A stretch of 64,000 nucleotides of DNA from Bacteroidota bacterium (GTDB lineage: Bacteria; Bacteroidota; Bacteroidia; Bacteroidales; FEN-979), in contig JAPLDH010000008.1 of NCBI GenBank assembly GCA_026391355.1, forward strand, positions 1-64,000. The letters run 5' to 3'. Made by a program: the position numbers and the translations under genes. The notes beneath the pieces are model-generated. The model ran no database searches and was not told the DNA's origin. It saw nothing but the letters and a program-made list of their open reading frames with translations. This document shows positions 1-8,721 of this stretch, in pieces (position 1 is the stretch's first letter; each line of letters opens with the position of its first letter).

Positions 1-136
1 GGGGGTTTTTCCGGATTCTGGTATATCCAAAATGTTCTTATACATTTGTGATGGAACAGGAAGAGCCGTATGAAGGGAGACCTTCACGTACGGTTCTGTG
101 GGAACGCAGGGGTGAAACTCCCCTGCGTGACCCGAC
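1..136 (+). mobile_element. 3' end of a group II intron (domains V and VI)
   Basis: Bases 63-96 form a 34-nt domain V. It starts GAGCCGTATG, has a 5-bp stem (GAAGG/CCTTC) closed by a GAGA tetraloop, returns as CACGTACGG and carries the AGC catalytic triad. Bases 100-136 form domain VI, with an 8-bp stem (CGCAGGGG/CCCCTGCG) and a 3' tail GTGACCCGAC whose A lies 7 nt before the end, the expected branch point. The intron probably ends at C136. The maturase/reverse transcriptase and domains I-IV would lie left of the window. Bases 1-62 are probably domain IV/linker. Domain V matches the family consensus closely; the exact intron end is inferred. Confidence 0.85.
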
Positions 137-156
137 TAGGGAAAATATTATCTATA
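133..156 (+). repeat. Left arm of a 24-bp inverted repeat around a lipoprotein gene
   Basis: This 24-mer matches the reverse complement of 780-803 at 21 of 24 positions, and all three differences are transitions. It starts in the last bases of the group II intron and ends 2 bp before the ATG of the lipoprotein gene, so the two arms bound that gene tightly. Confidence 0.75.
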
Positions 157-158
157 TC

Positions 159-788
159 ATGCAAAGATTTCTAATGACTCTTTTTCTTTTTCTTTGCCTT
201 TTTTCTTGTAAAAAGAAAGAACAAGAACAATCTTTATCTTCAAAGGATTCTTGTAAAAATCATCTAAATTATACGGATCTTAGTATTGATGAGACAATGA
301 ATGGTTTTTTCTTTAAGGCAGGTTCGTTTTGGATATACAAAAATGATTCTCTAAACACCTATGACAGTGTTCTTCTCAAGAATGTACAAACCGGCTGCGA
401 ATCCATATCATTTCCGGATTTTATGCTCTACCCCGGTGGTAATTGGGATTATTACAATATGAATTATTATAGTTATCCTTTAGGAGAACAGTATTATGAT
501 ATTCTAGAACGCAATCAATTGATGCGAAATTGTCATCCTTCCTATCTTCAAGCTGCACAGGCCGGATGGACTCTATTTTTTGGTTTTCCTGACACCAATT
601 ACATTGATTCAATGCAAATAGATAATCATACATTTTATCAGATTTGCAAATCCTCATCGCTAAATACTATCAATAATCCTCTGAATATCACCGCTTATAC
701 AGCTAATAATATCGGAATTGTGAAGAAAATCATAAATTTTCAGCCAAAGCAACAATGGAACCTTGTAAGATGGAAAATTTATAAATAA
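159..788 (+). CDS. Small predicted lipoprotein, function unknown
   Basis: A 209-aa protein with a lipoprotein signal: a short hydrophobic segment after MQRF, the lipobox LFSC, then the charged stretch KKKEQEQ. It should be lipidated at that cysteine and exported. The reading frame is open back to base 48, but that part is translated intron domain V/VI, so the ATG at 159 is chosen. The mature part is rich in Asn, Tyr, Asp and Ser with no family I recognise. The gene lies exactly between two inverted-repeat arms and between the 3' ends of two group II introns that point at it. It may be cargo of a mobile unit, but that is inference. Confidence 0.6.
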   Translation: MQRFLMTLFLFLCLFSCKKKEQEQSLSSKDSCKNHLNYTDLSIDETMNGFFFKAGSFWIYKNDSLNTYDSVLLKNVQTGCESISFPDFMLYPGGNWDYYNMNYYSYPLGEQYYDILERNQLMRNCHPSYLQAAQAGWTLFFGFPDTNYIDSMQIDNHTFYQICKSSSLNTINNPLNITAYTANNIGIVKKIINFQPKQQWNLVRWKIYK

Positions 789-803
789 TACTTTCCCTAA
801 TCG
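780..803 (-). repeat. Right arm of the 24-bp inverted repeat
   Basis: Partner of 133-156. The stop codon of the lipoprotein gene (786-788) lies inside this arm. On the minus strand the arm begins with the last bases of the second group II intron remnant (CGAT) and continues TAGGGAAAGTATTATT, nearly the same sequence that follows the first intron. Confidence 0.75.
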
Positions 804-893
804 AGTAAACTGCCCCGTCAGCATCGCCGACGGGGAGAGCCCCTGCCTGCGGCAGGCAGGTCTCACACCACCGTGCGCACCGGTCTGGTATAC
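800..893 (-). mobile_element. Truncated group II intron 3' end (partial domain V, domain VI)
   Basis: Read on the minus strand, 893 to 861 gives the 3' half of a domain V of a different subtype from the first intron (GTATACC...GCACGGTGGTGTGAGA). A domain VI hairpin (CCCCGTC/GACGGGG) and the typical intron end TTTACTCGAT follow, ending near base 800. The 5' strand of domain V is missing beyond 893, so this is a remnant. A 19-bp palindrome (842-860) interrupts the base of domain VI. Confidence 0.7.
842..860. repeat. 19-bp perfect palindrome inside the intron remnant
   Basis: CCTGCCTGCGGCAGGCAGG: two 9-bp arms around a central G. It lies where domain VI should begin, and removing it restores a continuous intron-like sequence, so it looks like a small inserted REP-type palindrome. 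Confidence 0.6.
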
Positions 894-935
894 ATTTTAA
901 GGGAAGATTTCTACATATGAGACGAGAAGTAGAAG

Positions 936-972
936 AATAATTAGTAATTCTTTAATTACGCATTACTCATTA
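936..972. repeat. Degenerate short tandem array at the hemW 3' end
   Basis: On the minus strand the words AATGAGT, AATGCGT and AATTA recur with a period of about 7-9 bp. The array overlaps the hemW stop codon (956-958) and encodes the last residues of HemW (LMSNA). A related array containing CGTAATT and CGTAAA lies at 35632-35708. Confidence 0.55.
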
Positions 973-2095
973 AGACAAAAAGCGACGCTGCAATCCCATC
1001 GGCAAAGAGTTTTCCTTTATCCGTAAGATAAAGTACATCATCCTTTTCAATCATATCTCCGGATTCAATAAAAGGAACTGCCGACTGCCGGCTGCCGGCT
1101 GAAAACTCCACCCCGAATTCTCTCCGGATTTTTTCAAGATCGCATCCCCAAATCGTACGGAGCGAAACCATCACATATTCATTGAATTTCTGGATAGTTG
1201 TCAGCTCTTCCCGTTGATAAAACCTGTCATTCCTGGCGATCTGGTCGATATACTGTACCAGGCTGCCCACATTCCATTGCCTCGACACACCGTCGTAGGA
1301 ATGAGCGGAGGGGCCCAACCCCAGGTAATGTTCCCCTGTCCAGTACATGCTGTTGTGCTTTGAATAGAAGCCCTCCAGGCAGAAATTGGAGATCTCATAA
1401 TGCAGAAAATCATGCATTTTCATTTTTTCCTGCATAATTTGGAAATGCTCAATCGACTGTTCTTCCTGGGGTCCAGGTATTGCTTTCTTCCTGATGAGGA
1501 AATCCAGCGCTGTCTTCGGTTCCACTGTAAGAGAGTACGCTGAGATATGGGGTATTCCCAGGGAAAAGGCTTTTTCGAGATTCTGCTCCCACTTTTCATT
1601 GGTTAAGGTGGGAATCCCGTAAATCAGATCCAGACTGATGTTTTCGAATCCCGCCTCCTTCGCTTCCGCAATGGACTGGTAACCTCTTTCTGCTGAATGT
1701 AAACGGTTTAAATACTGAAGATCATCATCAAAAAAGGATTGAACGCCAATACTTAGTCTATTGATTCCCAGCGCTCTGTATTGTTGCATCAAGGAAATGG
1801 TGACATCATCCGGATTTGCTTCCAGGGTAATTTCAATATCGGAAGTCAGTTGATAATAGTTACGTATAGATGAGAGGATCCGGTCGATAATAGCAGGGCT
1901 TACAAATGAGGGTGTACCACCACCAAGATAGATGGTCCTGACAGGGATACCTTCAAGATAATTTTTCCGGATAAAGATCTCTTCCAGCAAAGAATCAAAG
2001 AAAGCATCACGGTATTTGGTTGTAACGACAGAAAAAAAATTACAGTAATGACATTTTCGCCGGCAAAAAGGAATATGCACATAAAGTCCGGCCAT
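956..2095 (-). CDS. hemW: HemW-type radical SAM protein (haem chaperone)
   Basis: A 379-aa radical SAM protein of the HemW family, long annotated as oxygen-independent coproporphyrinogen III oxidase-like. The SAM cluster motif CRRKCHYC (CX3CX2C) is at about residues 11-18, followed by NFFS. The glycine-rich LGGGTPSF and the PDDVT segment of the TIM barrel follow. The C-terminal part (WGCDLEKI...LTDKGKLFADGIA) is the usual HemW domain. HemW binds haem and is thought to deliver it to respiratory enzymes; true HemN has a longer N-terminus and a different cysteine spacing. Residues encoded at 1077-1101 (AGSRQSA) come from a 7-bp tandem repeat and look like an in-frame insertion. The gene lies 5 bp downstream of the kinase gene, so the two are probably co-transcribed. 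Confidence 0.9.
   Translation of the reverse strand: MAGLYVHIPFCRRKCHYCNFFSVVTTKYRDAFFDSLLEEIFIRKNYLEGIPVRTIYLGGGTPSFVSPAIIDRILSSIRNYYQLTSDIEITLEANPDDVTISLMQQYRALGINRLSIGVQSFFDDDLQYLNRLHSAERGYQSIAEAKEAGFENISLDLIYGIPTLTNEKWEQNLEKAFSLGIPHISAYSLTVEPKTALDFLIRKKAIPGPQEEQSIEHFQIMQEKMKMHDFLHYEISNFCLEGFYSKHNSMYWTGEHYLGLGPSAHSYDGVSRQWNVGSLVQYIDQIARNDRFYQREELTTIQKFNEYVMVSLRTIWGCDLEKIRREFGVEFSAGSRQSAVPFIESGDMIEKDDVLYLTDKGKLFADGIAASLFVLMSNA
1077..1101. repeat. 3.5 x 7-bp tandem repeat inside hemW
   Basis: ACTGCCG, ACTGCCG, GCTGCCG, GCTG: a 7-bp unit with one transition between copies. It is in frame and free of stops in hemW, encoding an Ala/Gly/Ser/Arg-rich stretch in the C-terminal region. Confidence 0.75.
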
Positions 2096-2100
2096 GAAGG

Positions 2101-3600
2101 TTATTTTTTCAGCAGGATGCGAAAAGTGGTTCCTTTATTCATGGTGGATGATTTAACGAAGATCTTTCCAGTGTGGTAATTCTCGATGATCCTTTTGGAA
2201 AGGGTCAGACCCAGCCCCCATCCACGAAGTTTGCTGGTATATCCCGGCCTGAAGATGGTCTTGAACAAAGACTTTGGGATTCCTTTCCCTGTGTCTGCGA
2301 TATCAATCAACACATTTTTTTCATCCTCATTAAGGTCAATAGTGACGGAACCATTGCCCTCCATGGCATCCACTGCATTTTTACATATATTCTCAATCAC
2401 CCACTCGAAAAGATGGATATTTATTGGAACCAGGATCATCTTGCTGGAAGAATGGAGTGTAAAATTGACCTTTTGTGATGAACGGGATTTGATATAGGAC
2501 ATACTATCACGAATAACGGTAACGATGTCAGTGCTTTCCAGTCTTGCCTTGGATCCGATCTTCGAAAACCGGTCTGTGATCGTTTCCAGCCGGTTCACAT
2601 CTTTTTCAATCTCAGAAAGGGTATCCTGATCAACTCCTTTCAGTTTTAACAATTCAACCCAGGCTACCATCGACGACATGGGTGTTCCAAGTTGATGGGC
2701 TGTTTCCTTTGCCATTCCGACCCAAACCTGGTTTTGTTCCGATCTGCGTGCATAGCTGAAAAGCAGGTAGGCAATAAACAGGAATATTCCGATTACGGTC
2801 AATTGTACGAACGGATAATATTTTAGTTGGGTCAATAAAAAAGAATCCTGGTAATATATATACCTTGTTCCAGTATTCGCAATATTGATCCTGATCGGGT
2901 TGTTCTGGGAAGCCATTGAATGCAGGGTGGCAGCCTCGAATACCGGATCCTTCATCTTCGCTTCCGGGATGTTTCCGTAATTGATCACCCTGGTTTTTGT
3001 ACTGTCGGTTATGATAACCGGAACTGAAGCTGAATTCAAAACCACTTCAGAAAAGAAAGCCTGCATCAGGTCATCCAGCACATTTTTCAGTTCGGTGAAT
3101 ATGTTGGAATCCTTATAATAGAGATATTCCTTGGTGTCAAGATAACTGACGACGATCGGGGGATAGATGGAAAATTCCTTTTTCAATTCACCGATCAGAC
3201 GGTCCAAACGAACGGTATCATACAGCACATTCCGATGATATTTTATATTTCCGTTTCTGTCGGCAAGGACAACGGGAATGGTGGTATTGTTTGAAATGAT
3301 ATCAAGGAAAAAGTTGCGGTCGACATCATCGGTTGTCGTAAGAATTCTTTCCTGGGCTTCGGCAACGATGGTAACGCGCTGCCTTTCTTCCTGCTTGATC
3401 TGTTCAAAAAGCTTATTTGTAAAATTCACCAGGTTGGCTTTTCTGTGAATAGCATCGGCCCAGATCTGAACGTTCTTGCGTTCATTTTTCCGGATCTCTT
3501 CCACCAGAATATTTGTATAATACAGGGAGAAAGAAACAATGACTACGGCTGTCCCGAAAAGGAACCATTTCCACCGTTTTTTACGCATGTAAATATCCAC
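2101..3600 (-). CDS. Membrane-bound sensor histidine kinase
   Basis: A 499-aa protein with a transmembrane helix near residues 11-29, an extracytoplasmic sensor region of about 235 residues, a second helix near 265-285 (FLFIAYLLFSY), then the kinase core. The H-box is KETAHQLGTPMSS with the phospho-accepting His, the N-box ENICKNAVDAMEG, the G1 box DIADTGKGIP and the G2 box GWGLGLTL. The sensor domain is not recognised. No response regulator gene lies nearby, so it is an orphan kinase. It is upstream of hemW by 5 bp and convergent with nothing. A second start (MRKK) lies 4 codons into the frame. Confidence 0.9.
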   Translation of the reverse strand: MDIYMRKKRWKWFLFGTAVVIVSFSLYYTNILVEEIRKNERKNVQIWADAIHRKANLVNFTNKLFEQIKQEERQRVTIVAEAQERILTTTDDVDRNFFLDIISNNTTIPVVLADRNGNIKYHRNVLYDTVRLDRLIGELKKEFSIYPPIVVSYLDTKEYLYYKDSNIFTELKNVLDDLMQAFFSEVVLNSASVPVIITDSTKTRVINYGNIPEAKMKDPVFEAATLHSMASQNNPIRINIANTGTRYIYYQDSFLLTQLKYYPFVQLTVIGIFLFIAYLLFSYARRSEQNQVWVGMAKETAHQLGTPMSSMVAWVELLKLKGVDQDTLSEIEKDVNRLETITDRFSKIGSKARLESTDIVTVIRDSMSYIKSRSSQKVNFTLHSSSKMILVPINIHLFEWVIENICKNAVDAMEGNGSVTIDLNEDEKNVLIDIADTGKGIPKSLFKTIFRPGYTSKLRGWGLGLTLSKRIIENYHTGKIFVKSSTMNKGTTFRILLKK

Positions 3601-3645
3601 GAACTAACTATTTAGAACAGAACGGTAAATATCGGAAGATATTAT

Positions 3646-3653
3646 TAATTTTG
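3646..3653 (+). promoter_or_regulatory. Candidate -7 element (TAATTTTG)
   Basis: Matches the Bacteroidota -7 consensus TAnnTTTG, about 58 bp before the ATG at 3712. No clear -33 TTTG is seen at the usual distance, so this is a weak call. Confidence 0.35.
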
Positions 3654-3711
3654 GCGTCATATAAATAGCCACAATACCAAAATCACTTGAAAACTTTAAA
3701 AATGATTTTCT

Positions 3712-4449
3712 ATGAATAGACCAATGATTTATTTGTGCATCCTGATGATTTTAAATGCCCTCACCGGCAAATCAGAGAATCCCGGACTTGATGAGATCCT
3801 GCAAAAGTATTACAATGCCATCGGGATTGAGAAAATGAAAGAGTGGCAAACACTCACGATGACCGGAAAGACACTTGCCATGGGGTCTGAATACCCAATA
3901 AAACTGATCTTGAAACGACCCGGAAAAATCCGGATTGAGGTAGAAGTCCAGGGGGTGAAAATGATCCAGGTATTTGATGGGGTTCATGGGTGGTCTGTTG
4001 CTCCCTGGTCGGGCTCCACTGACCCACAGGATATGACTGCTGATGAAATAAAAGTGATCAGTGAACAGGCCGATTTCGAGGGACCTTTGTACAATTGGAA
4101 AGAAAAAGGACATAAGGCTGAACTGATCGGGAAAGAAGATATGGAAGGAACATCGGTATATAAGATCAAGCTCACCAAAGCAAAAGGGGATATTGATTTT
4201 TATTTCATTGATGCAGAGAGTTTCGTGGTGATAAAAACCACAACAATTGTCAAGATGCAGGGCAATGAATCTGAAGGGGACAGTTACTCAAGTAACTACA
4301 AAGAGGTCAATGGAGTAATGATGGCATTCACCATTGAAAATAAATTCAAAGGACAGAATGGCCAGATGACCAACCAGCTTGTCATTGATAAAGTAAATGT
4401 CGATGAACCGGTGAACGATAATCTGTTTGTTAAACCCGTGAAAAAGTAA
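3712..4449 (+). CDS. LolA-like (outer membrane lipoprotein-sorting-type) exported protein
   Basis: A 245-aa protein with an N-terminal signal segment (MIYLCILMILNALTG). It has the half-barrel pattern of the LolA/LppX superfamily as found in Bacteroidota: a helix DEILQKYYNAIGIEKM, strands such as MTGKTLAMGSEYPIKLILKR, and FDGVHGWSVAPW. The C-terminal segment SNYKEVNGVMMAF is typical of these proteins. It may carry a hydrophobic ligand in the periplasm; its substrate is unknown. The next gene starts 26 bp downstream on the same strand, so the two form a likely operon. Confidence 0.65.
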   Translation: MNRPMIYLCILMILNALTGKSENPGLDEILQKYYNAIGIEKMKEWQTLTMTGKTLAMGSEYPIKLILKRPGKIRIEVEVQGVKMIQVFDGVHGWSVAPWSGSTDPQDMTADEIKVISEQADFEGPLYNWKEKGHKAELIGKEDMEGTSVYKIKLTKAKGDIDFYFIDAESFVVIKTTTIVKMQGNESEGDSYSSNYKEVNGVMMAFTIENKFKGQNGQMTNQLVIDKVNVDEPVNDNLFVKPVKK

Positions 4450-4475
4450 TCTTTCTGCAGAAAAAAGAAGTGTAT

Positions 4476-7400
4476 ATGAAAAAGATTTTCCTGATCCTTC
4501 AATTATCATTTTTTCTGATTGAAGCAAATATCGCTCAGAATCCGGTCAGGGTGGACGAAAATACCTTCGGAGATGTCGTTGCACGGCAGATCGGACCTGC
4601 TACAATGAGCGGACGTATTTCCGCATTGGATGCAGTTGATAAAAACCCTGCCCTTCTTTATGTCGGATCTGCAAGTGGTGGATTATGGAAATCCAAGAAT
4701 TACGGAACCACCTTTAAACCGGTTTTCGACAAGTATAACCAATCTATCGGTGCGGTAATGATCGATCAGCATCACCCCGATACCGTGTGGGTAGGAACAG
4801 GTGAAGTTTGGGTAAGGAATTCAACTTCTGTGGGGAATGGCATTTACAGAACAAGAGATGGGGGGGAGAATTGGCAGAAACTGGGGCTTGAAAAAACCGA
4901 ACGTATAGGAAGGATCATCATTGATCCCAGAAATTCCGATATTGTTTATGTTGCTGCTTTGGGAAACTTATGGAATATTGGCAGCGACAGGGGATTATAT
5001 AAGACGATCGATGGAGGAAAAACCTGGGAAAAAATCCTGTATGTTGATGAAAATACCGGTTGCAGTGATGTGGCCATTGACGGGAAAGATCCTGACATCC
5101 TCTATGCAGGGATGTGGGAATTCAGAAGAACACCATGTTCTTTCAGTTCAGGAGGGAAAGGCAGCGGACTTTACCGGTCGGCCGATGCAGGAAAAACCTG
5201 GACGAAAATAACATCAAACTTACCGGAGGGCATACTTGGCAGGATATCACTTGCTGTTTCAACTGTAAAATCAGAAATGGTTTATGCGCTGATGGAAGCA
5301 AAAAAATCAGGCTTGTACCGGTCGGTGAACAAAGGTCTCACATGGCAGATGATTACACAATCGGAAGCAATCAGCGACCGGCCATTTTATTTCTCCTCCC
5401 TTGCTTTAGATCCAGTGGATACGAACATTATCTATAAACCCGGGTTTAGCCTGTTTAAAAGCGTTGATGGTGGCAGAACATTCAGTTCGGCAGCCGTGGA
5501 AGGAGGTAACTATCACAGCGATTGTCACACATTGTATATCAGTAAAAAGGACAACAACCTGATCTATATGGGTACTGACGGGGGCGTTTATGTTTCCATG
5601 GATAAGGGAAATACGTGGCGATTTCTCAGAAATTTACCTGTATCGCAATTCTATCACATAAGTACCGATAATGCTACACCTTTTAATGTTTATGGTGGTT
5701 TACAGGACAACGGTTCATGGTACGGACCAACAGAAAGCGCCTCGGGGATCACAAATGGTGATTGGAAAAGTGTGGGCTTTGGTGATGGTTTTTATGTTTA
5801 CACGGATAAGCTTGATTCTTCAATTCTTTACTGGCAGTTCCAGGGAGGACATGTGGCTCGTTATTATAAGAAAACAGGTGAGTATAAATCACTTATTCCA
5901 TTTAAAGACAATGATACGAAAGATCTGCGATTTAACTGGAATACCCCGCTGGTTTTCAGTCCTTCACGAAACACCTTTTACCTTGGTGCTCAATATCTTT
6001 ATAAATCCAATAACAGAGGTGATACCTGGATTCGAATTTCTCCCGACCTGACCACAGATAATCCGAATGAAGAAAAACAGGAACAATCAGGAGGATTAAC
6101 AATAGACAACTCCTCTGCAGAAAATCATTGTACGATCTATACAATCAATGAATCTCCCCTCGACAGTTTGATAATCTGGGCAGGCACGGATGACGGTAAT
6201 CTCCAGGTAACGGCCGATGGAGGTAAAACCTGGACAAATGTTGTCAAAAACATCCAGGCTCTTCCTGCAGAAACATGGTGTTCCTATATTGAACCGGGAC
6301 GCTTTGATAAAAATACAGTTTATGTCACTTTTGATGGTCACAGAACAGGTGATAAACAACCTTATATATTTTCCTCAACTGACCTTGGGCGAACCTGGAC
6401 TTCTCTGTCGGATACTTCGGTGAAAGCATATTGCCATGTTATCAAGCAGGATATTGTTAACCCCTCTCTTCTCTACCTCGGGACTGAAGGAGGACTTTAT
6501 ATCAGTATTGACAATGGGAAAAGCTGGGCTCATTTCACAGGCAAGGTGCCCAACGTTCCCATTATGGACATCGCCTTCCAACAACGTGAGCGCTCCCTGG
6601 TCCTTGCAAGCCATGGCCGGGGTATCATGGTCATTGATGATCTCACCCCGATCAGGCAAATCCGTGAGGATCTTCTTGAATCAGATGTAAGGTTTTTAAA
6701 TACGAAAGATTATATCTTCCGGGAAGGGGATCAATCGCAAATGTGGAACGGGGATGACGAGTTTGTAGGTCAGGGTTCGGTTGAAGCTGCAAATATCGGT
6801 TATTACCTCAGGAAACGTCATATCTTTGGAAATATGGAGATAAAGATCTTTGACAAGGAAGGGACCCTTGTCCAGCAACTTCCGGCAAGTAACAGAAAAG
6901 GGATAAATATTGTTCACTGGGCAGTCAGGATGAAGCCCCCAAAAGTACCGGTCTCTCCCCAATTGGAAGGATCTGCAATGACAGGTCCCAACGTGGCACC
7001 AGGAGAATATACGGTTAAGTTGATCAAAGGAAAGGATGAGTATGAAACAAAGATAAAACTATTGCCCGATCCCAATTCACTATACTCATTGAATGATCGC
7101 GAAGTGAGACAGACCGCAGTAATGCAGGCATACCATCTGCTGGAAACGCTTGCATACATTGATCGCCAGGCAAAAGACATTATGAATGGGGCAAGGGAGA
7201 GGTCAAAAACCACATCAGGATCTCTTTCGAAAAAACTGGTTGGGATTGCCAGTAAAATGGATACGTTACACTGTAAAATTGTGTCAACCAAGGAAGGGAA
7301 GATGACCGGGGAAGAAAGACTCAGGGAAAAGATTGCTTTTATTTATGGAAGTATCTTGTCATATCTTGGAAGGCCAACCAATTCCCAGATTGAAGCGTTG

Positions 7401-7550
7401 GCAGGCTTTATCAAACAGGTAACCGGGATAAATGACAACCTGGGTAAGTTTGAATCCGGTGACTTTGCAAAAATCAACCATGAACTTTTGAAAGTAAACC
7501 TGAAAGAGATAAAGATTATTTCAGAGGAGGAATTTAAAAAAGAACCATAA
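4476..7550 (+). CDS. Secreted sortilin/VPS10-like Asp-box beta-propeller protein
   Basis: A 1024-aa protein starting MKKIFLILQLSFFLIEANIAQ, a signal peptide. The frame can be extended two codons to a GTG at 4470, but the ATG at 4476 is preferred. At least nine Asp-box (BNR) motifs are spread over residues 90-680, for example DGGENWQKL, DGGKTWEKI, DAGKTWTKI, NKGLTWQMI, DKGNTWRFL, NRGDTWIRI, DGGKTWTNV, DLGRTWTSL and DNGKSWAHF. These indicate two seven-bladed propellers of the VPS10/glycoside hydrolase-like kind. The region after 690 is not a propeller; it has a FlgD/Ig-like part (MEIKIFDKEGTLVQQL) and a helical tail. Enzyme activity cannot be read from the sequence. No type IX secretion C-terminal domain is evident. 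Confidence 0.8.
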   Translation: MKKIFLILQLSFFLIEANIAQNPVRVDENTFGDVVARQIGPATMSGRISALDAVDKNPALLYVGSASGGLWKSKNYGTTFKPVFDKYNQSIGAVMIDQHHPDTVWVGTGEVWVRNSTSVGNGIYRTRDGGENWQKLGLEKTERIGRIIIDPRNSDIVYVAALGNLWNIGSDRGLYKTIDGGKTWEKILYVDENTGCSDVAIDGKDPDILYAGMWEFRRTPCSFSSGGKGSGLYRSADAGKTWTKITSNLPEGILGRISLAVSTVKSEMVYALMEAKKSGLYRSVNKGLTWQMITQSEAISDRPFYFSSLALDPVDTNIIYKPGFSLFKSVDGGRTFSSAAVEGGNYHSDCHTLYISKKDNNLIYMGTDGGVYVSMDKGNTWRFLRNLPVSQFYHISTDNATPFNVYGGLQDNGSWYGPTESASGITNGDWKSVGFGDGFYVYTDKLDSSILYWQFQGGHVARYYKKTGEYKSLIPFKDNDTKDLRFNWNTPLVFSPSRNTFYLGAQYLYKSNNRGDTWIRISPDLTTDNPNEEKQEQSGGLTIDNSSAENHCTIYTINESPLDSLIIWAGTDDGNLQVTADGGKTWTNVVKNIQALPAETWCSYIEPGRFDKNTVYVTFDGHRTGDKQPYIFSSTDLGRTWTSLSDTSVKAYCHVIKQDIVNPSLLYLGTEGGLYISIDNGKSWAHFTGKVPNVPIMDIAFQQRERSLVLASHGRGIMVIDDLTPIRQIREDLLESDVRFLNTKDYIFREGDQSQMWNGDDEFVGQGSVEAANIGYYLRKRHIFGNMEIKIFDKEGTLVQQLPASNRKGINIVHWAVRMKPPKVPVSPQLEGSAMTGPNVAPGEYTVKLIKGKDEYETKIKLLPDPNSLYSLNDREVRQTAVMQAYHLLETLAYIDRQAKDIMNGARERSKTTSGSLSKKLVGIASKMDTLHCKIVSTKEGKMTGEERLREKIAFIYGSILSYLGRPTNSQIEALAGFIKQVTGINDNLGKFESGDFAKINHELLKVNLKEIKIISEEEFKKEP

Positions 7551-7564
7551 TATCCCGGATCCGG

Positions 7565-8662
7565 TTAAACATACTTTTCTCCTTTTTCGAGCCTGACATC
7601 ATTGACATACTGTCTGATCTGCTGTTCATCGCCTTTACGGCAGATCAGCAATACATTTTCCGATTCCACCACAATACAGTCTTTTAGTCCCTGAATAACT
7701 ACCACCTTTTCAGCAGGCATATTTACAATGCAATTGGTAGTATCATAAGAAAAGACACTCTTGCCCACAATGGCATTCCCGTTTTCATCCTTTGGGCGGT
7801 TTTCATACAATGAACTCCAGGTGCCCAGGTCAGACCAGGCAAAATCAGCGGCCAGCACATACACATTGTTTGCTTTTTCCATGATCCCATAATCGATTGA
7901 AATACTTTTGCAAATAGTATATGCCTGGTTGATAAAAGTATGTTCCGCCGGAGTGGCATATTTGCCGATACCATTTTTAAATAACTCAGACACTTCGGGT
8001 AAAAAACTTTCAAACGCTTTCATGATCGATTTCAAAGACCAGATGAAGATTCCTGAATTCCATAAAAAATCACCGGATTCAAGGAAGGTAACGGCCAGTT
8101 CGAGATTTGGTTTTTCAGTGAATGTTTTAACTTTCCTAAGGTGAGTATTTCTTTGATCTACCTCACTATCAATAAATTGGATATAACCATAACCGGTGTC
8201 TGGGCGTGTAGGCCTTATACCCAGAGTAAGCAACCAGTCATTTTCGGATACGGCCTCAAGGGCAGTCTGGATATTATGCAGGAAAAGATCCTCTTTATGG
8301 ATGATATGATCTGAAGGTGCAACCACGATCTTTGCTTCAGGGTCTCTCGCCAGAATCCTGTAATTTGCATAGGCTATACAGGGGGCGGTATTACGTCGGG
8401 AAGGCTCACACAGCACCTGGTCTTCCTTTATTCCGGGAAGTTGTTGTTTGACAAGGTCTTTGTAATTCTCATTTGTGACAATGAGGATATTTTCCTTCCT
8501 CATGAGTTTGCAGAACCTGTTAAAAGTTTGCTGGATCAGTGTTTCTCCGGTTCCCAGAACATCAATGAACTGTTTGGGATGCAATGTCCGGCTCATCGGC
8601 CAGAAACGTGTTCCAAGGCCGCCGGCCATGATAACACAATAATAATGTTCCGACTTTTTCAT
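7565..8662 (-). CDS. Mannose-1-phosphate guanylyltransferase
   Basis: A 365-aa nucleotidyltransferase that makes GDP-mannose from mannose-1-phosphate and GTP, for surface glycans. The N-terminal pyrophosphorylase motif is VIMAGGLGTRFWPMSR, followed by HPKQFIDVLG. Further family segments are CEPSRRNTAPCIAYA, VAPSDHII, GYGYIQF, FTEKP, NSGIFIW and the late motif SIDYGIMEKA with FAWSDLGTW. It ends soon after the left-handed helix region (VVVIQGLKDCIVV), so it lacks the isomerase domain of bifunctional ManC/AlgA enzymes. It is convergent with the upstream propeller gene (14 bp apart) and follows the SprT-like gene on its own strand. Confidence 0.9.
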   Translation of the reverse strand: MKKSEHYYCVIMAGGLGTRFWPMSRTLHPKQFIDVLGTGETLIQQTFNRFCKLMRKENILIVTNENYKDLVKQQLPGIKEDQVLCEPSRRNTAPCIAYANYRILARDPEAKIVVAPSDHIIHKEDLFLHNIQTALEAVSENDWLLTLGIRPTRPDTGYGYIQFIDSEVDQRNTHLRKVKTFTEKPNLELAVTFLESGDFLWNSGIFIWSLKSIMKAFESFLPEVSELFKNGIGKYATPAEHTFINQAYTICKSISIDYGIMEKANNVYVLAADFAWSDLGTWSSLYENRPKDENGNAIVGKSVFSYDTTNCIVNMPAEKVVVIQGLKDCIVVESENVLLICRKGDEQQIRQYVNDVRLEKGEKYV

Positions 8663-8721
8663 GAAATGGAAATTTCAACTTTTCTGCAAAAGTACAAAGG
8701 TGTAATGAATGTTATTCTTAC

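Noticed and set aside
48-158. N-terminal extension of the first lipoprotein frame
   Set aside because: It translates group II intron domains V and VI; the lipoprotein signal starts at 159.
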